Positions 26,301 to 33,012 of a stretch of DNA of 47,162 bases are shown here, piece after piece. The translations under genes and the position numbers were made by a program. A model generated the notes under the pieces. That model ran no database searches. It was not told the DNA's origin and was given only the letters and a program-made list of their open reading frames with translations. The DNA comes from Candidatus Parcubacteria bacterium (GTDB lineage Bacteria > Patescibacteriota > Patescibacteriia > Patescibacteriales > UBA12075), in NCBI GenBank assembly GCA_023132155.1, contig JAGLYP010000013.1, forward strand, positions 1 through 47,162, written 5' to 3'. Positions within the stretch are counted from its first letter, which is position 1. Each line of letters opens with the position of its first letter.

Positions 26301-27292
26301 TTGAGGATATTACTCAGGGTTTGCCGAGAGTTGAAGAAATTTTTGAAGCCAGACCGCCGAAACACAAAGCTTTTATTTCGGATGTGGATGGAAAAATTTC
26401 CATTGAAACCGCGCAGCGGACCATTGAAGAAGGATCCGGAAAAGTAGTAGTCAGCAATCCACAGGTAAAGATTTTAAAAATTAATTATCAAGGCTTTAAT
26501 TCTGATAAATATTATTTTGCTGAAATCGTCAGGGAGGCGCAGCTGCAAGCCAGGGCCAAAGCTAAACCCGCGAAAAAGGCGCTTAAAATTGAACCGAAAA
26601 TTAAAGTTAAAGATGGAGAAAAAATTAGCGCCGGAACAAAATTATTTACAGCAGGAGATATTACAGTTACCGCTGAAAACGGAGGAATTGTTGAGTTAGA
26701 TAAAAAAATGATTAAAGTTAAAGTTAAAGCCAAAAAGATTAAAGAGTTTATTATTTCCAAAGGCATGTCAATATTAGCGCAAGAAGGCGATGAGGTTAAA
26801 AAGGGCGATCAATTAACTGACGGCAGTATGGATATCCAGCAGCTATACAGTTTGAAAGGCCGTTTAAGCACGCAAAGATATATTATCCAGGAAATTCAGA
26901 ATGTTTATTCATCCCAAGGGCAGCCGCTTAATGATAAGCATGTTGAAATTATTGCCAAGCAGATGTTCTCCCGCTTTTTTATCAATAAGTCTGACAATTC
27001 GGAATTGCTTCCGGGAGAGATTGTTGAAAATAGCGTTTTGGAGCGCGCTAAAAGGAAAAATAGCGGCGATGTTGACGCGCGCAGGCTGTTAATGGGTATT
27101 ACCAAAGCTTCACTGACAACTGATAGTTTTTTATCAGCGGCGTCTTTTCAAGAAACAGCCAGGGTATTGATTGAAGCGTCGGTTAGCGGCAAGATTGATT
27201 ATTTGGAAGGATTAAAGGAAAATGTTATCATCGGCCGCCTTATTCCGGCAGGAACCGGATATAAAGGGAAAGTTAAGAGAGCGGAATATTAA
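23330..27292 (+). CDS. rpoC: RNA polymerase beta' subunit
   Basis: This is the 1320-residue beta' subunit with all catalytic parts. The N-terminal zinc site is [19 protein letters not shown]. The lid/rudder and switch regions follow, with [18 protein letters not shown]. The magnesium-binding [15 protein letters not shown] is intact. The bridge helix/trigger loop region includes [17 protein letters not shown] and GARKGL-type [28 protein letters not shown]. The second zinc site is [16 protein letters not shown], followed by [20 protein letters not shown]. Residues near 1060-1150 form a Lys-rich beta' insertion ([18 protein letters not shown]). It ends directly in a 7-base repeat and a bidirectional terminator. 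Confidence 0.99.
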   Translation: [1320 protein letters not shown]

Positions 27293-27437
27293 TTAAGAAT
27301 TAAGAATTAGGAATTAAGAATTAGGGAAAATTCAATATAATAAAAAATCGGTGTAAAAACCGATTTTTTATTATATCATACAGTTTATATTCCAATTTCT
27401 TTTCTCCTTAATTCTTAATTCCTAATTCTTGATTCTC
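27291..27437. repeat. 7-base-unit dyad flanking the rpoC/porB terminator
   Basis: AATTAAG and AATTAGG units alternate five times (27291-27324) and return as complementary TTAATTC/CTAATTC units (27406-27437). The terminator hairpin sits between. The left half starts within the rpoC stop codon and the right half ends one base before the porB stop. Confidence 0.75.
27342..27369. terminator. Bidirectional terminator between rpoC and porB
   Basis: AAAAAATCGGT (27342-27352) pairs with ACCGATTTTTT (27359-27369) around GTAAAA. The symmetrical A- and T-runs let it work for both converging genes. Confidence 0.9.
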
Positions 27438-28376
27438 CTATAATCCATATTTCTCAATATTTTTATCAGCAAGCGCTTGGATGTATTCAATAACCTCTTT
27501 GCCTCGTTCGTTTTTGAAAAGATGGGCAAAACGCCTTTGCGGCTTTAAGTATTCTTCCACTTTAATTTTTTTAGCCGGCACTTTCATAACTTTAGCAAGT
27601 TTGCCGTCAATATATTCCAGCAGAGGATAGAGGCCGGTTTGCGCGGCTAATCTGCCAAGACTCATGGTTTGGTCGGATCTTATATGCCAGCCCGGAACAC
27701 AAGGGGCAAGTATTTGGATATAAGCCGGACCTTCGGTTTCAACGGCTTTTTTTACTTTAGCTTCAATGTCTTCTAAGTAGCCGGCGGTCGTCTGCGCGAC
27801 ATATTTCAGGTTATGAGCCAAGGCAATCGCGATAATGTCTTTTTTTTGCTGATGAGAGCCGATTGCGTCAATGGTTTTCCCTGAGCCTGCCGGAGTAGTG
27901 GTCGTGCTTGAGCCCCAAGGAGTAGCGCCTGACGCCTGCATGCCGGTATTGGAATAAGCTTCGTTGTCGTAGCAGACATAAAGAATATTTTCGTTTCTTT
28001 CCCACATGCCGCTGATCAGTCCAAAGCCGATGTCAAAAGTGCCGCCGTCTCCGCCCTGAGCGACAACTTTGATTTTTTTGTCTTGTTTTTTTTGTTTAAG
28101 CCCTGCGTAAATTCCGGAAGCGATTGCGGCCGCGTTTTCAAATAAAGAATGAATCCAAGGTACGCCCCAAGCGCTTTCCGGGTAGGGAGTAGTTGTTACT
28201 TCTAAACAACCGGTCGCGTTGGCGATAATCGTATTCGCCCCAAGCGCGTTTACGACCGTTCTGGCGGCGATAGCCTGCCCGCAGCCGGCGCAAGCCCTGT
28301 GCCCGGCAGAGAATAATGACTTAGCTTTTTTGGATTTGATAATTGTTTTGGTTTTTAGAGATGTTTTAGTTGGCAT
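27438..28376 (-). CDS. porB: 2-oxoacid (pyruvate):ferredoxin oxidoreductase, beta subunit
   Basis: This subunit binds thiamine diphosphate and a 4Fe-4S cluster in the enzyme that converts pyruvate, or a related 2-oxoacid, with CoA to acyl-CoA, CO2 and reduced ferredoxin. The 312-residue protein shows the Cys pair CAGCGQAIAAR, the ThDP motif GDGGTFDIGFG to NEAYSNTG, ATGCLEVTTTPYPESAW and GCVPGWH-type CVPGWHIRSDQT. I place the start at ATG 28376 (MPTKTSLKT). A longer frame to 28469 would translate the upstream 9-base repeat into an improbable Ile-rich leader. It is the last gene of the interrupted por cluster, about 2.6 kb from porA. Confidence 0.93.
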   Translation of the reverse strand: MPTKTSLKTKTIIKSKKAKSLFSAGHRACAGCGQAIAARTVVNALGANTIIANATGCLEVTTTPYPESAWGVPWIHSLFENAAAIASGIYAGLKQKKQDKKIKVVAQGGDGGTFDIGFGLISGMWERNENILYVCYDNEAYSNTGMQASGATPWGSSTTTTPAGSGKTIDAIGSHQQKKDIIAIALAHNLKYVAQTTAGYLEDIEAKVKKAVETEGPAYIQILAPCVPGWHIRSDQTMSLGRLAAQTGLYPLLEYIDGKLAKVMKVPAKKIKVEEYLKPQRRFAHLFKNERGKEVIEYIQALADKNIEKYGL

Positions 28377-28386
28377 GTTTTTTATT

Positions 28387-28466
28387 GGGATTTTTGGGAT
28401 TTTTAAGATTATTGAGATTTTTGTGATATTAATTATCCCAAAAATCTTAAAAATCCCAAAAATCCC
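28387..28466. repeat. 24-bp perfect inverted repeat before porB
   Basis: GGGATTTTTGGGATTTTTAA plus GATT (28387-28410) is the exact complement of 28443-28466. Loop 32 bases. It is related to the dyads before rpoC and the DUF2207 gene, and sits 11 bases before the porB start. Confidence 0.85.
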
Positions 28467-28487
28467 CAAAATCTTATATTTCGATAT

Positions 28488-28700
28488 TTAATAATTAGTT
28501 GGTAAAACGTTTCTAATTTCTTTAATATTTTTTATCTTATCAAATTGTCCGATAAATTTTGAAGCGTCAAGAATTTCAATTAAAATCGGTTTTTTTGCGC
28601 TAGAAAGATGGATAATAAAATTACCGAATTCACTGGTATGGGTAATTTTCCCTTTCCCGATTTCCCAGCTGATTATATTTGCTTCAGGGTCGTATATCAT
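28488..28700 (-). CDS. DUF2283-family small protein, antitoxin-like
   Basis: This 70-residue protein opens MIYDPEANIISWEIGKGKI and ends with a PILIEILDASKF segment, the form of the DUF2283 family. Members are often encoded beside DUF4258 proteins, and that is the case here: the upstream gene at 28780 is DUF4258-like. The pair resembles a type II toxin-antitoxin module, though no activity is proven for the family to my knowledge. A GCTAATC repeat separates the two genes by 79 bases, unusual for an overlapping pair. The C-terminus is longer by an extension ending RNVLPTNY. Confidence 0.7.
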   Translation of the reverse strand: MIYDPEANIISWEIGKGKITHTSEFGNFIIHLSSAKKPILIEILDASKFIGQFDKIKNIKEIRNVLPTNY

Positions 28701-28707
28701 AAAATTG

Positions 28708-28782
28708 TAATGCTAATCTGCTAATTGCTAATAAATAATATTCGCAATTCGCAGATTGGCATTTATTCGCAGATTAGCATTA
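28708..28782. repeat. GCTAATC-type inverted repeat between the small paired genes
   Basis: TAATGCTAATCTGC (28708-28721) pairs with GCAGATTAGCATTA (28769-28782), with inner AATTGCT/GCAATT units. The stop codon of the DUF4258-like gene lies in the right arm. Same family as 32913-32972 and 33566-33659. Confidence 0.8.
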
Positions 28783-28998
28783 TATTTTGATTGGATAAAA
28801 AGTAATTACCCTGGCTACCCCTTCTTTTTTATCATAAACAACTTTTATGCCGTCTTTTCGTACGGATAGGTAATTGCCTTTTTTCGCGGTTTTATCCGGA
28901 TTTTTTATTACATCTTCAATTTCTTCTTTGCGAAAAAATACCTTATGTTTATTAAGTATTTCAAATTTTTGATTGGCGTAGTTAGTGAAGTAGATCAT
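28780..28998 (-). CDS. DUF4258-like small protein, toxin-like
   Basis: The 72-residue protein begins MIYFTNYANQKFEILNKH and continues with RKEEIEDVIKNPDKT and a C-terminal VVYDKKEGVARVITFYP. This pattern (helix, a short VxNP turn, then strands ending in V-I-T-F-Y-P) fits DUF4258, a RelE/BrnT-like small fold. With the DUF2283 gene downstream it may form a toxin-antitoxin-like pair. The family call is by eye; toxicity is inference. Its stop codon is provided by the repeat arm. The pair interrupts the por gene cluster. Confidence 0.6.
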   Translation of the reverse strand: MIYFTNYANQKFEILNKHKVFFRKEEIEDVIKNPDKTAKKGNYLSVRKDGIKVVYDKKEGVARVITFYPIKI

Positions 28999-29111
28999 TT
29001 ATTCAATTAAGAATTACGAATTACGAATTATTTTGATATTTATTGTGTGGCGAATTTGAATACTTTTACTTTCTGTTTAAGAATATTGGATAAATTTTTT
29101 ACCATAGCAAA

Positions 29112-29933
29112 TCAAGGATCAATTTCATCACATGAACTATTTTCAATACAATCAATTCCTTCATCCCAGTAAGACGCTGCTGTTCCATGTTTTTCCTCGC
29201 ATAGTTTTTCAGTATAGTTATTTCTACACCTTGTTTTTCCGCTAAAGGTATATGCGCAACAACCGGTTGCACCCGTGTCCGTATCAGAAATAATCTCTAC
29301 GCATACAGATCCGGAACATTTAGCATTTGCAGTATATTTGCCTTTTGGATAGCTTGTACATGTGCTTTTTGAGGTAATATTTTTACATATCATCTCTGTC
29401 TTAAGTGGAGATGTGCTTTTAACAGATTCATATATACAACACCCGTTTTCACTTGGAAGAACATCAACCTTTTTAATTGTTATCGGCTTAAATCTTACCA
29501 AATCCGGATTAACAATATTAAGAATCATATAAGAAGAAAAAACCAATACTAATCCTGTTAAAGCGCCGCCAATCCATTGTTTTGCTTCGCCGATGCGGGT
29601 TTGGCTGCCGGCTGCCGTAATCCAAACCACGCCGCCGATCATCATAACAACAGTGGCAAGAATCGCAACCGCGCCGATGGCGTATTTATATATTCCGGCG
29701 ATATATTCGCTAATCCATGGCATTTGACAGACGCCAGTGTCCTCGGAACATACAGGAGTCATATTGCTTAAGTCTTTCATTCCGGGAATTCTAATTTTCG
29801 GATCAGGCATGACCCATGTAGGATTGGCAAAAACAATTACAGGCGAAATAATAAAAAAACCTATTATTAAAAAAGTAAATATTTTTAGATATTTTAATTT
29901 GTTTTTTAAAAAATTTTTATGATTTTTAAACAT
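29112..29933 (-). CDS. T4SS-pilin-like membrane protein with Cys-rich C-terminal domain (paralogue B)
   Basis: The protein has 273 residues. A signal peptide or anchor (about 15-37, ending VFANP) is followed by a core with two hydrophobic segments: YKYAIGAVAILATVVMMIGG, then an AAGSQTRIGEAKQWIGG loop, then LTGLVLVFSSYMILNIVNPDLV. This core is common in Patescibacteria and matches the VirB2/TrbC-like pilin pattern. The last 110 residues hold many Cys (GCCIY, CKNITSKSTC, CSGSVC, GCCAYTF, CRNNYTEKLC, CIENSSC), suggesting disulfide-bonded extracellular repeats. The paralogue upstream ends 5 bases before it, so both are co-expressed. A DsbA-like gene lies 4 kb upstream. The exact role (pilus, secretion or attachment) is inferred. 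Confidence 0.8.
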   Translation of the reverse strand: MFKNHKNFLKNKLKYLKIFTFLIIGFFIISPVIVFANPTWVMPDPKIRIPGMKDLSNMTPVCSEDTGVCQMPWISEYIAGIYKYAIGAVAILATVVMMIGGVVWITAAGSQTRIGEAKQWIGGALTGLVLVFSSYMILNIVNPDLVRFKPITIKKVDVLPSENGCCIYESVKSTSPLKTEMICKNITSKSTCTSYPKGKYTANAKCSGSVCVEIISDTDTGATGCCAYTFSGKTRCRNNYTEKLCEEKHGTAASYWDEGIDCIENSSCDEIDP

Positions 29934-29938
29934 AATTT

Positions 29939-30805
29939 TTAGCGATTAATACACTGATAGCTAATCAAAGTTCCGTCTGTGCCAATAAGGGTTCTTTTAT
30001 TGCAATAACCGTTTTGCGAGTATTGATAAAAAGTTAAATCTCCTGCTTTGTTTTTACAGCCAGTTTCAGATAAATTTGTTCGCGTGTCATCACAATTTTC
30101 GTATAAACGCGTGCCTCCATTTAGCGCTGTTGCTGATACATGTAAATCCCAAGCGCAACAAACAGTCGGACATTTTTCATCTTTTAACCATTCATAGCCG
30201 ACACCTTGTTTTAAACAGTCTTCTTCTTCCATTCCGTTTTCGCAAGTATAACTAAAGTCATTTGATAAAGCTGAAATTCTGCAAGCCCCTGTAATTATTT
30301 TATTAACCGTCTCAATCCCAATCGGCTTAAATTTTACCAAATCCGGATTAACAGTGTTTAAAATCATATAAGAACAAAGTACAAGAACCATTCCGGTTAA
30401 TGAACCACTGATCCATTGTTTGGCTTCGCCGATGCGGTTTTGGCTGCCGCCAGCTGTAATCCAGACCACGCCGCCGATCATCATAACGACAGTCGCGAGG
30501 ATTGCAACCGCGCCGATGGCGTATTTGTAGATGGCCTCTATATATTCCGCAATAGGCTTGGTCGTGCCAAAGTCATTGTAGGCTTCACCTTTTTTAAAAT
30601 TTGATCCTGGAATTGTAACATTGGGAACGAAAATGGCGCATACCCCTTTTATGCAAGAGCCTTTTTTGCAGGTATCTTTAGAAGTACATTTTTCGCCAAG
30701 ACCAACCTCTTTCGCATTAACGGAAATCGGGATTAGAAAAAGAGTATAACAAAAAAATTGTATGAATATAATTAGAAATAAAATTTTTACAAATTTTTTC
30801 GGCAT
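29939..30805 (-). CDS. T4SS-pilin-like membrane protein with Cys-rich ends (paralogue A)
   Basis: The protein has 288 residues. After a signal segment (about 6-31) comes a short Cys module CTSKDTCKKGSCIKGVC with C-x5-C-x4-C-x4-C spacing. The pilin-like core follows: AIYKYAIGAVAILATVVMMI, GGSQNRIGEAKQWISG and LTGMVLVLCSYMILNTVNPDLV, nearly identical to the next gene's core even at DNA level. The C-terminal part has a CRISALSNDFSYTCENG type unit, CPTVCCAW, CDDTRTNLSETGC and CNKRTL. Cores are conserved while tails differ, as if the tails are the variable, exposed parts. A MITE-like element lies directly upstream, between this gene and porA. Confidence 0.8.
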   Translation of the reverse strand: MPKKFVKILFLIIFIQFFCYTLFLIPISVNAKEVGLGEKCTSKDTCKKGSCIKGVCAIFVPNVTIPGSNFKKGEAYNDFGTTKPIAEYIEAIYKYAIGAVAILATVVMMIGGVVWITAGGSQNRIGEAKQWISGSLTGMVLVLCSYMILNTVNPDLVKFKPIGIETVNKIITGACRISALSNDFSYTCENGMEEEDCLKQGVGYEWLKDEKCPTVCCAWDLHVSATALNGGTRLYENCDDTRTNLSETGCKNKAGDLTFYQYSQNGYCNKRTLIGTDGTLISYQCINR

Positions 30806-30813
30806 ATATTTTT

Positions 30814-30928
30814 ATATGTCATTGCGAGCTTGCGAAGCAATCCCGTGCCACAGAACACCTAATGTGAATTAACAATGGACGATGCAAGGTGCCACGAGAT
30901 TGCTTCGCTGGCGCTCGCAATGACATAT
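30814..30928. mobile_element. MITE-like element, copy 2 (TGTCATTGCGAGC ends)
   Basis: The arms ATATGTCATTGCGAGC.. and ..GCTCGCAATGACATAT enclose inner blocks AGAACACC, AATTAACAATG and GATGCAAGGTG that match the complement of copy 1 (17732-17854). About 115 bp, no coding capacity. It sits between porA and the pilin-like genes, where the por cluster is broken. Confidence 0.8.
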
Positions 30929-30933
30929 AACGA

Positions 30934-32148
30934 TTATCCCACAAACTTCATCCTATCATCCTTATTCTGCACGTCAGTCACAATTTTGGAAATCATTTTT
31001 TGGGTAATATCACGTCCGCCCAATCCCGCTATATAGCTTTGAATTTTGGTTTTAATTTTGTTTTTTGCGTAGGTTTTGATATCCATAGCCATGGGAGCGT
31101 CAACGGCGCCTAGCGAAACAGCTTTTTCAATAACAGCAGCATATTTGGCTTTTTTAATAACAGCAATAATAGCTTTTGCCGGAAGCGGACGGAAAGTTTT
31201 TATTTTTAATACGCCTACTGATTTGTTGCTGACATAATGTTTGACATTGCGGCGGATATTTAAGTGGTCAACAGCGTCTTTAATGGTGCCAACCAAAGAC
31301 CCCATGGCAATTAAAATAACTTTTGGATTTTTAGGCCCGTAATATTCTATTAAGCCGTTATTGATTAAAGCCTTGTCTTCTGATTTTTTAATCGCGCCTG
31401 GGATAAGTTTTTTTAAATTTTCATATTCTTCCAAAATGTCATTTTGGCAAGAGCGCAAGTCTTCATGCAGTTCATGCCTGATTTCCATATAATAGGCGGG
31501 CGAGGCAAATGCGCCAAAAGTAACCGGATTGGCAGGATCTAAATATTCGCCTTGTTTGGGTTTGTAGTCCGGCAGAAATTTTTTAATCTCAGCATTGCTT
31601 GGCACTTCCACGCCTTCGTAAGTATGGGTAAGGACAAAGCCGTCAATATTAACCATTGCCGGAATTTTCCTTTTTTCCGCGATTTTGTAGGCGAGCAGAT
31701 GCTGTTCAATTGCTTCTTGGTGGTTTTCCGCGAAAAACATGATCCAGCCGGCGTCCCTAACTGACATCGCGTCCTGATGATCGTTCCAGATGGTAATTGG
31801 CGCCGATATTCCGCGATTAGCGCAAGTTAAAACTATTGGCAAACGCATACCGGCGATATTGTAAAGCACTTCCGCCATTAACAATATTCCTTGAGAGCTG
31901 GTGGCGGTGTAAGTTCTGAGACCGGTAGCGCTTGCGCCTTCCACGATTGAAGCGGCCGCAAATTCGCTTTCCGCGCGCACATATTCGTATTTAGCCTTTC
32001 CGTCAGCCTTCAGCTTGGCCAAATCCTCAACAATATGAGTCTGCGGAGTAATCGGATAAGCGGAGATTACCGCCGGCTTGATATTATTTATAGTTTGAGC
32101 AATCGCCTGAGAACCCTCAAGGATTTTGCGATTAGATTTATTTGACAT
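30934..32148 (-). CDS. porA: 2-oxoacid (pyruvate):ferredoxin oxidoreductase, alpha subunit
   Basis: The 404-residue alpha subunit forms the substrate pocket with porB. Visible blocks are AISAYPITPQTHIVEDLA near the N-terminus, EYVRAESEFAAASIVEGASATGLRTYTATSSQGILLM, CANRGISAPITIWNDHQDAMSVRD, and the C-terminal domain with ILIAMGSLVGTIKDAVD and VGVLKIKTFRPLPAKAI. The split four-subunit form is typical of archaea and anaerobes and common in fermentative Patescibacteria. It is separated from porD by a four-helix-bundle gene and from porB by four genes. Start at 32148 gives the expected N-terminus. Confidence 0.94.
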   Translation of the reverse strand: MSNKSNRKILEGSQAIAQTINNIKPAVISAYPITPQTHIVEDLAKLKADGKAKYEYVRAESEFAAASIVEGASATGLRTYTATSSQGILLMAEVLYNIAGMRLPIVLTCANRGISAPITIWNDHQDAMSVRDAGWIMFFAENHQEAIEQHLLAYKIAEKRKIPAMVNIDGFVLTHTYEGVEVPSNAEIKKFLPDYKPKQGEYLDPANPVTFGAFASPAYYMEIRHELHEDLRSCQNDILEEYENLKKLIPGAIKKSEDKALINNGLIEYYGPKNPKVILIAMGSLVGTIKDAVDHLNIRRNVKHYVSNKSVGVLKIKTFRPLPAKAIIAVIKKAKYAAVIEKAVSLGAVDAPMAMDIKTYAKNKIKTKIQSYIAGLGGRDITQKMISKIVTDVQNKDDRMKFVG

Positions 32149-32159
32149 AAGTTGAAAAT

Positions 32160-32216
32160 AATTTCTAAATTATAAATTATAATTACTAAAATTTTAGAAT
32201 TTATAATTTAGAAATT
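32160..32216. repeat. 19-bp perfect inverted repeat of 7-base units before porA
   Basis: AATTTCTAAATTATAAATT (32160-32178) is the exact complement of 32198-32216; the whole region reads in 7-base units such as ATTATAA. Similar units (AAATTAG, AAATTAT, AATTTAG) lie on the other side of the four-helix-bundle gene (about 32592-32620), so that gene is flanked on both sides. Confidence 0.85.
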
Positions 32217-32225
32217 TCTTATATA

Positions 32226-32585
32226 TTATTTGTTTTTTGAATTTTTTACAATTGTTATAAAAATAAGACTGAGTTCATTGGCTTCTTTCCATAGCTGACG
32301 ACATTTTATAATATGTTTAGCCTCGGCTTTTCCAAGCATCCTTAGCCAGTGTTTTGTTTCTTTTGACTCTTTTTTGCATATTCCAATTTTATGTTCAAAA
32401 TCTTTTTTTGTTTCCGCACGATCGGCTTCGCAATAATTTGCGCCAACTGAAGTCGCGGATCTAATTAATTGATTTATTAATGATTTCGTAATATAGTTTT
32501 TTTGAATTGTTTTTGAAAATTCAATTATATCTTCACCGAATTTTGCTGTTCTTTCTTCTAAATCATAAATTTTTTTCTGAGCCAT
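32226..32585 (-). CDS. Four-helix-bundle protein (S23/23S rRNA intervening-sequence family)
   Basis: The 119-residue helical protein has the family blocks DLEERTAKFGEDIIEF, SLINQLIRSATSVGANYCEADRA, DFEHKIGICKKESKETKHWL and LWKEANELSLIFITIVKN. Members were first found in rRNA intervening sequences; free-standing ones form ring-like oligomers and their function is not settled. Here the gene is inside the por cluster, between porD and porA, and bordered on both sides by similar 7-base repeats. That looks like a cassette inserted into the operon rather than a functional member of it. Confidence 0.88.
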   Translation of the reverse strand: MAQKKIYDLEERTAKFGEDIIEFSKTIQKNYITKSLINQLIRSATSVGANYCEADRAETKKDFEHKIGICKKESKETKHWLRMLGKAEAKHIIKCRQLWKEANELSLIFITIVKNSKNK

Positions 32586-32623
32586 GCTTTTAGAAATTAG
32601 AAATTATAATTTAGAAATTTTTT

Positions 32624-32881
32624 TTATTTCTTATCCAATTCCATTTTTACGCACTTAACCGGACATTCAGCCGCGCATAGACCGCAGCCTTTGCAATAAT
32701 TAAAGTCTACTATTGGCTTTTGTTTGCCGTTTTTTAAGACCATTTTAATTGCATTTTCCGGACAAACTTTGGCGCAGCGGCCGCAACCGATGCATTTATT
32801 GTAATCAATGACCGGAATATATGTCCTCCAGCCGCCGGTTTTATTTTTTATTGTTGAACTTGCTTGAGCGGTTATTTTCAT
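32624..32881 (-). CDS. porD: 2-oxoacid:ferredoxin oxidoreductase, delta (ferredoxin) subunit
   Basis: An 85-residue two-cluster ferredoxin subunit that carries electrons from the ThDP site to external ferredoxin. The Cys sets are C30-x2-C33-x2-C36-x3-C40-P and C63-x2-C66-x2-C69-x3-C73-P, with one extra C77. The N-terminal GGWRTYIPVIDYNKC is the usual porD lead-in. The cognate gamma gene lies 131 bases upstream, across a GCTAATC repeat. Confidence 0.95.
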   Translation of the reverse strand: MKITAQASSTIKNKTGGWRTYIPVIDYNKCIGCGRCAKVCPENAIKMVLKNGKQKPIVDFNYCKGCGLCAAECPVKCVKMELDKK

Positions 32882-32912
32882 AAGATTTATGTAATACTAA
32901 TAGCGCGAATAA

Positions 32913-32972
32913 ATGCTAATCTGCGAATTGCGAATGCTGTTTTAAAATTATTCGCAATTCGCAGATTAGCAT
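32913..32972. repeat. 23-bp perfect inverted repeat, GCTAATC type
   Basis: ATGCTAATCTGCGAATTGCG plus AAT (32913-32935) is exactly complementary to 32950-32972, loop 14. Further GCAGATTAGCATTA units continue to about 33008. It stands between porG and porD and may act as an mRNA hairpin inside the operon. Confidence 0.9.
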
Positions 32973-33012
32973 ATATTAGCAGATTAGCATTATTGTTATT
33001 AGCATTATTATT

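Noticed and set aside
28377-28469. Longer N-terminus for porB
   Set aside because: The extra 31 residues come from the inverted repeat and have no counterpart in the family; ATG 28376 gives the normal start.
28219-28491. Open frame of 90 codons on the + strand over the porB 5' region
   Set aside because: It is antisense to porB and its second half translates the 9-base repeat into an Ile/Lys-rich run. No promoter or family features.
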